DNA from: Camarhynchus parvulus
Lineage: Eukaryota > Chordata > Aves > Passeriformes > Thraupidae
DNA: 64,000 nt
Assembly: GCF_901933205.1 (NCBI RefSeq)
Contig: NC_044576.1
Coordinates: forward strand, 13,487,024 to 13,551,023
Direction: 5' to 3'
Position numbers and translations under genes: made by a program. Shown here piece by piece: positions 49,338 through 62,100 of this stretch (the first letter of the stretch is position 1; each line of letters opens with the position of its first letter). The notes beneath the pieces were generated by a model. The model was given only the letters and a program-made list of their open reading frames with translations, ran no database searches and was not told the DNA's origin.

Positions 49338-52300
49338 GATCTATGAGTGATCATTTTATTTGAATGCTTCACCAGTTGGTTCGTGCAAAGACAGATCAGT
49401 CAACCCTATGCAGGCCACTTCACATCAATGGAATCTCTTAACACTGTTGCAATAGTAGCTTAAAGTTTAATATGCAATCAGATCAACAACTTTTGTCTCA
49501 TTCCCCGGGACATTAATATACAAACTGCTACTATTTCGTGATGATGGTAACTAAACACCACCAGTTCTGGTTCAGACGGAACAGATTAAAAATATATAAG
49601 CTCACAATAACATTTACATTAACCCTAACCTTAGATACTGTCATTAAAAAATTCTCAACCAATTAATCTAGCAGCAAATTTTGCTGCTTAACTGTGAAGT
49701 CTAGATTTAAAGATTAACATTTGTGATGTCAGACATCAGAAATGTAAACATGTGTTTCTTAATGCTGATAGCCTGCTGAATTTGATTTTTCAGCTTGGGC
49801 ACAAATTTCACCACTGTCAAGAAGAAAAGCTACCACCTTTTCCCCTGGTATCACATCTGTAACACCCTTTCCAAAAGTACTCAGACCTTAGACTTCATTC
49901 CATCTGGATGAAAAAGAACTGTGAAGGAAATGTCACAGCGTATGGAAATACCACACTATGCTTTCCCAGAAGTCTACGACTAATTTCAGAACCATCCAAT
50001 GAAATCCCATACTACTGCAAGTTGTAGATTCTGTGCTGCTACTAGAAAAACCCATATTTTCCTCTTAAATTAGCATCTTTCCTAAAATTACTCTCCTATT
50101 TTAAATATATCACATAGTAAAATGAAAGGATTAATTGGGATCATAGTAGCACAACTGTGAGCTTTACACTCCAGAAAAACTACTACAGAACATAAACTTT
50201 AACAGACTACCAAGCTGGCAATACACACCTCATGATTTTTAAACACAGCTATACTGAAAATTATTTGATTAGATTCCATAACAGCTGATCCCTAGAATCT
50301 CTCCAAAACTGCTGTTCAACCCTGCAAGCACCGGATGAAGGAATACTCTCTGAGTGAGACTGACCAAAGGGCTTCCCCACCATAGGTGTCAGAGGTGATC
50401 TGGAAAGCACCGTAACTAAAATTTACAGTGCTTTCAGCTACAGGAGAGACAAGTTTCAAACTCTGAGCACATAAACAAAGTTCATATCTGTGTTCTGACC
50501 TCTAACTGGTTTCCTTTAGAACAACACAGCTGCCTCTTGGTTAGGACTGCTTTTGGATTTTGGCTGTGGGCAGTTTTTTTGGAGGGTAAAACCTATTTGA
50601 GGGAGAGGTTTCATCTTATTTATGTCAGCTGCTGAAACTATATTCTTTCTTTGCCTTTGAGCATAGTTAGGTAAGAGTCTGATTACTCTATTTGTTATGA
50701 ATACTGAAAAGGAGGACTCCAGGTAATTCTTCACAACAGGTCAGCATCCCTTTTCTCCTCTCCTATCCATTCCACACATTGTGGTGACAGGTCTGCTGGT
50801 TGGCTGATGTATTTAAACCACCCAAGTCTTCTGAAGTCTGCCATGGTGACAAGCATCTCAAAACTCATTGGAACTCTCTAGCCCTTGCAAGCATATTATG
50901 AACCAAGCAGCTTAAGCCTCAAATTATAACTTACTGGCCACAGTCACCAGGTCAGCCTTTCACAATTACAATGTAAAGGGGACAAGACTAATAATCAGAA
51001 AAGACAAATTAAGGCAGACACCCTGTGCAAGATCAATCCCTGTTAGCCAGCCATCCAGCCAGAGGCAGATTTGACAGTAGCTCTTAGAAATCCCCTGGAA
51101 AAAGCTCTGATGACTGCTCACTGGCAAAAATGAAACTCAGGGAAAACAATGAAGAAAGGAGGACCTGAGTACTCAATCAAACACTCAGAATTAGCTAATT
51201 CTCTTGTGAAGCCAATTGCCTAATCTACCTCTAATAAAAGCATAATATTTTAAGAGCAAAAAATACTAGAATTGCTACATCTGTCATACCCTTAAAAAAA
51301 GGTAAGAAAATTCTGGCATTCACAGCAGACAGAACTCAGAGCCAGCTCACAGGGTTTGGAAGTGAAAACTTCCAACACAGGAAAGCAGCTACCACAAACA
51401 TATAACAGTGTTCAAACCTTTGGCCTCTAATATTGTCCTATGTTACTTGATCAGATATAACTGGAGAGCTGTGGTTAGTTTTTGTTTCATGCAAGGTTTA
51501 TGCTCTTTATCTTTCCCATTACACCAGACTGCTAGGAAAAATTAAAAGGTTCTGAATAGCCAGTACGAATCACTCCTCTCTGTATTAGTTCTGTAAATAA
51601 AATAGGGCCAAGTAGACTATTTTTAGTAGACAGTGCACCAGTATATTCATATAAATTCAAACACATCCACAGACAATGTACATACACAAATACATGTTCA
51701 TTTGTGCATGCATATAGTAATATTTGCCTTACACACAGAAGCTACGTAGGTTTGGCAAACCAGACTCTTTTAGCAACATCTATAGCCCTTTTTTTAAAAG
51801 TTACTAGTTATTATACAGAACTAATACTTATGCAAGGCATAGTAGTAGAAACTGTCTTCATTTCTAAGATTTCACACATTCCCTAATTAATTCAAGGGGA
51901 CTTACAGTTTTAGATAACATTCTTCCTTTTATCACCTGCCATCTAGCAGTTGGTATAATGTCAACACTTACATTTTTTTTCCAGCTGAAATCATTTTTAA
52001 AACATTTTTATCCTAAAATGTTCTCCTCGATTTTTTAAAAATTATCTTAAAGATAAGAGATTTCTTTCCATTTCAGTCCCACAACAACGAGAATGTCAGC
52101 ACAGCTTTTTTGACAGACAAATTATTGAATCAAAGAAAGAATATGCCATTAAGCCCACAGGTTAGGAAGTGTCAGGAATGGTTTAAAGAGATATCCCATT
52201 TATCTTCAAAACATGCACGGAATGTCACTAATGTGTGTTTATCATGTATAATCAGACAAAGAAAATATCGAAATAAAGTACTCCTGCATACAATAGAAGT

Positions 52301-52702
52301 CTCCTTCCATCTCTCAAGATATCAGTGCTATTCAAATAGAATAATAATGATGAAACCTCCTTTCTTGAAAATGGAAATCAAGTGAAATGTAGATAGAAAT
52401 GATTTTTTTGTAGTTGATGTACGTTTCTAAAGTGCATTAACAGGAAATCCAGAACTTTTTAGGTCAATTATATTGTCAGTATTGTCAATGCCACTGAAAT
52501 GAATACCTAAGCAGTGCATATTCTTGCTGGAACAGGGTTAGAGAAGAAATCCTGTATTCAATTACTTGGAAAACAGGAGCTGCAGGCACATTCTTAAATG
52601 TTTGCTTTGTTTCAATCTTATTTTTATTTTAATAAGTCAAAAGGCATCCAGGAAACATATAATTAGATATGTTTTAAAAATCCACAGTATTCAATGATTT
52701 CC

Positions 52703-52740
52703 TTTAATTTTTAATTAATTTTTTATTAATTTTTAATTTT
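52703..52740. repeat. AT-only low-complexity block
   Basis: Repeated TTTTTAATT / TTAATTAA units with no G or C for almost 40 bases. Confidence 0.7.
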
Positions 52741-53100
52741 TGTTGTTCTTCTGGCATGCATTTTTTAAAACCTATTTTTGATAGCCAAGTACATCACAAA
52801 ACACTATGTCACAGCTTTCATAATCAATTTTCCAAGACACAATGTGACATGTCCGCAGAGTTAACTAAGACATAGGTTCAGTATAAGAACAGTAGGCAAG
52901 TGTTTTTTAAACATCTGAGAGGTATTTGAAATAAAAATGGTGATGACACATTGATGGGATAGGAGGTTTTGCCAGGTGAGATGAATAAATGCATCAGGTG
53001 TACCCTTTGGAACATGCTATTATTCTTATGAACAAAAATTTTAAGCAAAAGTATTCCTGCAGATTTCCAAGCTACAATCCCAGCAGGAGACAAAAGAGGC

Positions 53101-56100
53101 ACCTGACCTTTCCATCATTCTTAATGCTGTATTTGTGAACATTTTTGTTTAATGCAAAATTTTAAGAGGCCACGTAGAAGGCAAGTGTTTTATGAGGGTG
53201 TCAAAAAACAGGAGGAGTTGGTTATGCAAAACATCACAAACTGGAAAAAACCAAACACTTGGCATCCTCCATATGCAGAAAAAAATAAGTCTTCTAAGAA
53301 ATGCAAAAAGCAAGAGGCCTTTCAAAAGACTCACAATACTCTTGTGCCATCCTCCCTCCTGTACCTTATGGCCTTTCTCTCAGCACGTTTATTTGAGGAG
53401 CCCCATGCAGCTCGGCAGCCTCACCCCCTGCCCAGCAGTGTCTGCCACAACAGGGCTCCCTCTCTCTCTCGTCAGGGTCTCCGTGCCTTCTCCTGCAGCC
53501 CTGTGACCAACAAAGCCCTGACAAGAAGCACACTCTCCCGCTGTACAGCAGCATTTCTAGTCCCCCTTGGCAAATGCCCCAGTATCCAGATTTCCAGCTG
53601 TCATACAATTAAAAGTGCATGCAGGTCACAGCCACTTACATGGTCTCGAGGTCTAGAGCCTTCTCTATCACGTACAAATATCGCCCAAAGAACAGAAAAC
53701 CCTGAAGCAGAAAGGATGTTCCCCAGAAGATAAAGAGGAGATTTAGAGGGAGAGAAAGCCTGTCTGAAAGAGTAACAACAGAAAGAGCAATCAAAACTTA
53801 TGAGAATGACAGTAAAAGAACTCAGCAGGTAAGAGACAGCAAGAGATAAAGACAAAGCAAAGGTGGACAAGCAAAGGGAGCACAATAAAGCTCTATTACG
53901 ATATGTTTCATACTGTCTGCTGGGGTTTACACCTTGAAGAAGGCACTTGCCAGAGATGTATTTTTATGCCTTGAGAAGTAAAACACTCCACTTGAGCAAG
54001 AATTCAGTGAGAAACCCCCAGATGCCTTCTCTTAAAACAACTGTCACATGTTTACCTAAGTATTTAGGCACATTTTGGAACAGTATTCAGTTTCTGTTGC
54101 TAGGACTATTAGTTAAGGATTTAATTTTTTTTTTAAGTTAACTACTACAATCTTTTCCCTCTCTTTTCCAGCTTAGCTCATAGAGTGAAAGGAAAAATAG
54201 CACAAGAGAAAAAAGGAATAATCATGTAAAAGTTTGTGCGTGTTTGGAAGGAACTTGGAGTAATACTACCTGTTGTATTGCACTAAAGCAATTACCAGGC
54301 TGGGTTATTTCTCAATAGAGAATTTTAAATGGTTCTTAATTTCATATGATTTTTTTGCAGATATGATGCTGAAAATTCCTTTGGTCAAAACCTGGTAAAA
54401 AGTGCTCTTTTAAAGAGCTCAAAAAATACCCTGTTTTCGCAAGACTTAAAGGACTGAATTATTTTCCTCTCAGAACCATACGAAAAGTGATCGTGTTGAA
54501 GAAAAAAAATCCACTTACTGTATTCTTGTGCATTTCTAGGACATATTTATACTCTGTAGATGCACACACACTGGTAATACATGGGGGGGTTTGATTCTTT
54601 AAAAGCTGTAATTAATTCTTGATAGCCAGAGACTGTTAGGGGGTGGGGGGTAGGGCACAAGTGCATGGAAATGTTGGGGGTTTTGTTCAATGACAAAAAA
54701 TATTTTCCCTGTATTCTAAATCATGTTATGTTTGTATTTTATCTCATTCCCTTGCAGGATACAGGACCTATTTATTTTCTACAACATAAATATTTTTCAA
54801 TACAGTAATCATTGTGAGCATAAATATACATGGTATGGCTTGCAACACTAATTTTAAAATAGTCATAAAATTAATGTCAGCACTGCTGTTTCTGAGGTTC
54901 TGACATGTTTAGGTCAAGTTTTAATATGTGGATCTGTGAAAAACCAACACAATTCCTGGCCTTATATCTGTCTTCACCGGACAACAAATGTGTACATATA
55001 GGTCAGTATTAATGGGACAATGATTTGCAAAATTTGCCCAAGGTGGAGTGTTCCAAAAATTACATATGTTCAGTCTCTGCTACCTGAGTTTTCTTTACCA
55101 AGAATTTCAGTCAGAAACAGCAAGTGGTCCTTGGACATACATAGTGATACGCTCAAATGCAGGCCAGAACACTTAAATAAGGAGTAACTTCCACCAAATA
55201 CTTAAAATTTTATCTACACCAAAATCTACAATATTAAAATTTCTAATGTACACTTGGCATTACTTACTAGCCCCCATTTCCTCAATAGAAACTTCCTCTT
55301 ATTAGAAAAATAATCTGCATAAGAATTTATAAGAATTATTTCCCCAATCTTATCAATTAATTTACAAACCAGTAAAGATTAAAGTATATTAAGATTAAGC
55401 TATATTAAGTTCACAAACAAAACTTAGCTCAAATGTCTCATTTGAGCATGAATTTCAAAATTTCCATTTCATTCAAAATCTCAAGATGTCAGTTTGGAAT
55501 TGAAAGCAGCTCTTCCCAAAGGCCACCTTTCCACTTCACAGTTTCCTGTGAAAAAATTGTTCAATATCTAAGCAATCTGTGGTCCCCTGCAATATACCAA
55601 GGGAGGTGATGCTTCCCTGTGATGTGAGACAAATTCCTGCTATAGGAAGTTCTGCTGTAAATACTCACTGCCCCCAGTTTCTGAAAAACAGAGATGTAGC
55701 TGAACATCCTACCTCCTGGAAAGTTGCAGGTTAAAAATAAAATACAGGTATATACGGTTAAAAAAATTTAATACAGTAGGAAAGTAAATAAAAAATAAAT
55801 CAAAAGAGCAGTATAAGACAGCATTCAACTCTTTGCCTCTTGAAAATTTAAATGAATACTCCTTGAGAGCAAACTACAAAATGCTAACCTTGAAGTGTTG
55901 AGTGGCAGAAAGAATTATGGGTTATTGTACTGTCAAAATGCCAGACAGCTGTATGTTGAGTTACCATGTTATTTAGACAATCAGAAACTTGGAAGCTAAT
56001 GTGACATATTTTTTTCAGTGTGAAAGCTCCTGACATGCGTCATGATAATTTCTAAAGGGACAAAATGTTATATAAAAAACATAGTGCCTTTATGAAACTG

Positions 56101-59100
56101 CCTAACAGGTACAACACTGTTGCAAGTAGAATTCACACTGAATACTGTAGATAAGTAGGACTGATTCAGGACATTACTAAAATTGCTATTACATCATTCT
56201 GTTCTCATTTGTTCTATACATTTTATCACTGTCATACTTGGAGATACTCTCAGGTATAGTCTAGAATCACCTAACTATTTATTTTGTATCTTTCTGCTTA
56301 AACATATTTCTAATTTTACCACCAAAGAGTCCCTATAAACCATTATTTGAAAATTTCCTGAAGAGAAAATAGGCTGTGTTACCTACTTTGAGATGAGAAA
56401 AACCCACGTCCTTTGTGAACTGACATGGCTCAGAAGATTCCAGAGCTTTCATGATTCATCTCCCTCATTTCACAAGACCAAATAGTTTCTGTACCTAAGA
56501 TTAGCTCAGTCTTATACACCAGAATATTAAATGTTGATGTTCTATTACAAGGTTAGATTAGTCTAATATTAATGGGTTAAAACAGGATCATCCCTCTCAG
56601 CTCATACAGTTCCCCACATTGTCTTAAACAACATTAAGAAATTGCTTCAGCATAGACTAGACAGAAGTTAAGATTTCCTGTACATTTTAATTTAGTTCTG
56701 ACACTGAAACAAGTTACTTCACCATTTCTGAACACCCTTTTATCAACCACAGATGTTCATATTCATATGCCCTTATCCATAGAACTCCATACCAAACTGC
56801 ATAATGTAGTCACAATTCATGAAGACACCAATCAGTTGCAAATGTCTCTGTTTAATTGAACTGTTATAAAGACAGAGTTCTGAAGTCTTTTCCACACAAA
56901 TTAATAGTTTGCATGCTATTTTCTTATTTGTACCCATTCTAACATAAAGTTATCATAATCTCTCCTTATTCCATTCCTGGGTTTTTCTGAATCTCATACC
57001 ACTTATCAGCACTGTTGTGTGAAATGCTTTCTGCTCCATAGCACCCCTTTTGAAAAGCAAAAAGCAAACAATTTATTTTATAATATTGTTTAATGAAAAT
57101 TCATTCTTGTAGAAGCACAGAACATGACTGAATCCTGTGTGGAGACCTTCCAAACCTCTGAAAAGAGCTCAGAACCACAACTGACAATAAGCTAGTTACA
57201 AAAAACACTGAAAGGATAATAAGATGGCTGGGAGTAAAAGAACATTGGGGAACAAGGAAACAATCTTTAATAGAGATAATGCTAATAAGGCTAGTTAGAT
57301 AAGGCTGATAAACTAAAAGAGTGTAGAGAAGACTAACAAATTTAGAACAGCATCTTAAATCAAAACCCAAGGAAATCACTAACTTTCAACACTAGTACAA
57401 TAAATGAGAGGCATGACTTGAAAACAGCCAGTTTCACTAGTGAACATAGGTAGGAAATTTCAGTAATGGGGTCTGCAATCCAACAGACAGCATAACAAGA
57501 CTGGGAATACTTGGAGACTGAAGCTATCCAACCCCCAGACAGGGAATAAGAAGCATGTTCTTATCAGGACAGAGTCCCGAGCTCTCTTCACTGCTGAGGT
57601 TTTTTGGTGGGTATGGTTTAGTTGTTTAAATCAAGACAAAAGCCACACTGTATTTTACATAAGAATCAATGGTGGAATTAGTTTTAGAATTTGCTATACT
57701 CAAAGTCAAACTTTTATTACAAATATTGTATACATTTATTAGATTTATTAATGTGACCAAATTCAATATACGTTTATAGGTAAGGCCAATCCACCAAAAA
57801 GTTTTAGAAGTCCTTTTATTTCATTACTTCTGCATGTTCATTTTTTTTACAAAGGGGAAAACTCAGGTGCAAGTCCACACCTGTACAGTTATTTTTGAAC
57901 TGTCAGATGCATGAACTGATGTCAGATGCAGTAACATCTCTTTCAAACTCATGTGCATTATTTTCATCAAAAATGCAGTTCATGTGCTGTCACTGCTTAC
58001 ATATTTATCCTAAAAATACCTGATAAAGGGTCATTACTAACCTAAAAAATATTAACAGCAACAAATGTCATCAATTTTGCTTACCTGCACTGGCACAGAG
58101 CTACAGAACTGGGAGTTGTCCTACCTCCAGTCTTTCAGAACAGTGAAAATTAGTCATTTCTTTCTTTTGCTTTATGGGATTTTGCCAAATTTTGATCATG
58201 TTAAATTATACTCATTACACAATTAATGCTTGGGAAAGGGGAGTTAGCAACCTCTTATTAAAGACCTCTGCCAATATAAAACACAGGAATTATAAACAAC
58301 AAACCAACAGCCAACTTCAACAGTGATCAAAAATTCATCATGAGTATACAGATTCTAGGCCTGAAACAGGTGCTTTTCAGAGCACTTATTCAGCTGGTAG
58401 GGGAACTTGATCAGAATATGCAGTACCCTGCAGCCCATTGTTCTCTTTCTATATATACACATTGAGAGAACATTTATGACAGTAATGCATTAGACATTTG
58501 TATTAGAAATGTTTTTGGTCTTTTGTCATCCCAATTGAAAAGAACAAAATCTTAAGCATTTATAGTGCAAGGTTAAAGAACTTATTTAGCAGTGATATTC
58601 ATATTTCTTAGCTCTTTTCAGAACTACCAACATAATGCTTCACCTGATTGTCTCTCAGTGCAGTATGATATAATGTCTCTCCTATCTCACCTGCATCCCA
58701 TGGCCAGCAGACAGAGTGTTTTTCATGGTCATTCTCTGATTGATACCATAACAGAAATATTTGCCTACTGTTCAAGCTCACAGTACATTAGGAAAAATAT
58801 TTTTAGCTCACTTTATGATTTTAAATTAGAGATGGGAAGAAACCATTTAAGTTTCTGTTCATCAGCTCCCTGGACAGAAAACCAAATTTCTCTCTTACCT
58901 TAAAGCAAAACAGAGAACAAATAAAGGAAGCAGAAAAAGGAATATGCTATGTTAACAACACCAATATATTCCTTTTGTAGCAAGGGGAAAATTGTTTCTG
59001 GTATATATTGAAATGTATTTGCAATATTAAAAACTGTTTAAGTAAGACAGATATTGCAGAAATGAGATGAAAACGTAACTTCCTCTGCACAGCTGCTTTA

Positions 59101-62100
59101 TTTTACAGCTTAAATCTGACTTCCAGCAAAAACATCACCATCAAAGGATATTTTAGTGTCAAGGTGGACCAAGTGGAGAGGTTTTATTTGATTTACTAGA
59201 ATTTTGTACTCTGAATCTGAATTCACAGAAGCGCAAACTTCATGAAGACTGGAATTTTATCGCCAATAATCTCATTACAGGCCAAGTCCATTCAGTAAAA
59301 TATAAAAAAAAATAAATACAAACAATAGAAAGAAAAAATGCTACATATTGACTTGAGTGACATACAAGTACACTGGAATTATATGCAGAAGAACTCTGAT
59401 GAGAAAAAAAAGCAATTTAGTACAACACAGAGTCAACACTGGTGAAAAGAGGCTGGCTCTGCATAAGGCTTGGAAACGCAAAGATTTAACTCATTAAAAA
59501 TATTTCCTTGCATTGGATTCTTGTTAACACAAGTAATATCAAAGAAATGCATATGGTTTTAGTATTTTAAATAAAATATGAGGTGGAATTTGCACAATTT
59601 CTTTCCTTAGATGTGTTTAATTTTAGGAAAAGACATTAAGGATGATATTTCCCATATAACATTCAACTAAATCAAAGCAAATGAGAATGCAAAAACAATA
59701 TTCTATTACTCTGGTACTTTCAGAGACTAAATAGTTTATCTGGGGTATCTGAAGAACAGGAGGCAGGACAGTGGGAGCAGGGAAGAAAAGAGAAAGAAAG
59801 CTATAATCCACCTGTATGTGTTTTAATTTATTTAATCAGACAAAAATCTATCTGTTATTAAACTGAAAAGTAATATCAGTGTTCAGTTCTTCACACTTTT
59901 TTTTTTAATGCTGTAGCCAAATGCCCAAACTCCACAATGTCTCAGAAGGTCTGCAAGAAAAATGGCAGCAAAAGTTTGAAAACTGGGGACTACATGGACT
60001 AAAACTCATTAATCTCTTTGAACAGACATCTCAATATTGAAAGCTTGCCTGGATCTTCTTTAAATCTAAACATATGCTCCTTGTCAGTGAAATATAAGGA
60101 GGAAGGCTGGACCTTATCAACTTCTATACCTGGTAGTTTTGTACCCCAAGAATTATTGGATATTGGACTATCATAAAAATTGTATTGAGAGCTGAGTCTT
60201 ATCTGAATTAAAGCTAACATTTCTTCTAAAAGACATTTCAATTATGCCAGATCAGTTGAGGATTTGAAATGAGGAATGTCTCTTCTTCTTTCTTTTTTCC
60301 AGCTTATTAATTTTTATTTTTATTTGACAGTTAACCTAATGCTAAGATAATACTGTGTAAGTTTAATGCTTAAAATTGATATATAGCCATAGGGCATGCT
60401 TTGTGATGGATAGGCTTATATGAAGAACAATGGAATTTGATTACTATTTTTCATACTTAGCATTGATGATGAATATTTTCAACATTAACATTTCATGGAA
60501 TAAAACACTACTAAAAAGAAAGTTATAAAAACAGAGAAATACCATTACCTTTAAAGCACTTTTTTTGCATGTTCCATACAGAATGAGACGTTCAGCCAAA
60601 TGAACAAAAGCTGTAGTGCTATTTACATTGCACAGAATTGATCCCATCATCTCCTGATTTATAAACTCTACAACATTCATCCACTTGGCTTCACACAGCT
60701 ATCTCTGCTCTTTCCCAGTTTTACATCTATTACATAGCCCACAACTGCTCACTGTGTGATTTTTTTTGTACAGTGCTCACATAAATAGGATGTCTTTCAA
60801 ATGCACTAATGCCTCTCTCTCAACCAGTCCCTGCAAATCACTGGAAACATACATATAGATTTCCCTGGTTTTCTTCTCTTCTCTTCCACTGCTGGCCACT
60901 GTCAGAGACAAAGCATTGAGCTGTGTGGACCTTTGTTTTGAACCCAGTACTGTCATTATGTTCCATATTATAATCTTAAAAGAAAAACATGCCATCTATG
61001 CAAATCAAAGCCCAAGGCTCCACGTGCTTCCCCCAAGGAAAGCAAAAACATGGGTTTTACACAGCACAAGAGATAATAAATTCCTCCTGCACTACACCAG
61101 GGAAGCTAGAACAAAATTAAGCCCTCAAGATCACAGCCAAATCATAGAAGAGTCGCATTTCCCAGTATTAGTTCCAGCTTTTGGGCATTCTTATTTGACA
61201 CAGAAGCACCCACACTTGCTACCTGCTCTGGCAGAGCACGTGAGCCCAATCCTGGGCAGGAGCTCACTGCAGGATGCAGAGATGTATCAGCTTCCTACAG
61301 AAAACCAGAGTCCATGACAATGTACTCAATATATGGTTCATTGAATCAGGTTATTTATTTTTTATCATCTACACAAATATTCTTAATCCTTTCCCTTCAT
61401 ACATAAAGTCCTTATTTCTAATTTATTGCTATAAATAAAAAGCTGGTAAGACAATATTTTACAGACAATTGTTCATAGAGCAAAAGACACTTAACCTTAA
61501 GAATGAGCTTTCTTGTTCCTATGCTCATTTCATTATAAAGGCGTTTACCATAAATACTAGAATTTGAATTCCACCCAAGTAATACATCAATAGATACTAA
61601 ACCATTAATAATTCCTGTACTTTTCCATAAATGAGCAAAGTCCAATAAATAAACGGGAGCTGTTACATGTCAGAGCAGGGTTAACAAGCATCAAGGAGAT
61701 TTCAAAGACAAACTGCAGGCAGGGGCTGCCAGAAGGTAAGATTCATATTGATGCCACGAATTCTGGGGACCCATTTTTTACTGTCCACTATGGCAAGTTT
61801 CTAAAATTAAATGCTAAGTAGAAATTTGTCCTGAGCTCTGACACATAGTAGTTTAGGTAAACAATCTCTAAAATTAAAAGCAGATTCTTGATAATAAATT
61901 CCAACATGTATATCTTTATAACAGACAACCTTCCCTTATAAATCAAAAGTTGTTCTTTCCTCACAGAAACCTTCCCAAATTAGATCAGATGACTCACCTG
62001 AAATATTTCATCCACCTCCCCTCTTCTGTGACTACCAGTAATTATGCCCAGATATTAGGGTGACAAAGGGGAAATTTAGATATTAAATGAGAATGAAAAC

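Larger units (their letters stand above)
39431..53100 (-). other. LRMDA: LRMDA upstream intron, middle part
   Basis: Non-coding, with no exon recognised. Contents: an A/C tract (40269-40320), a 16-bp palindrome (40830-40845), a possible ancient repeat relic (about 41925-41990), a polypyrimidine tract (49296-49337) and an AT-only block (52703-52740). The interval 48240-48790 is compositionally balanced and free of repeats, and is a candidate conserved element. Its open frames, such as 45915-46355 and 41560-41904, match no family I know. Confidence 0.75.

Noticed and set aside
49622..49634. Telomere-like TTAACCCTAACC
   Set aside because: Barely two units; expected by chance and not an interstitial telomeric array.
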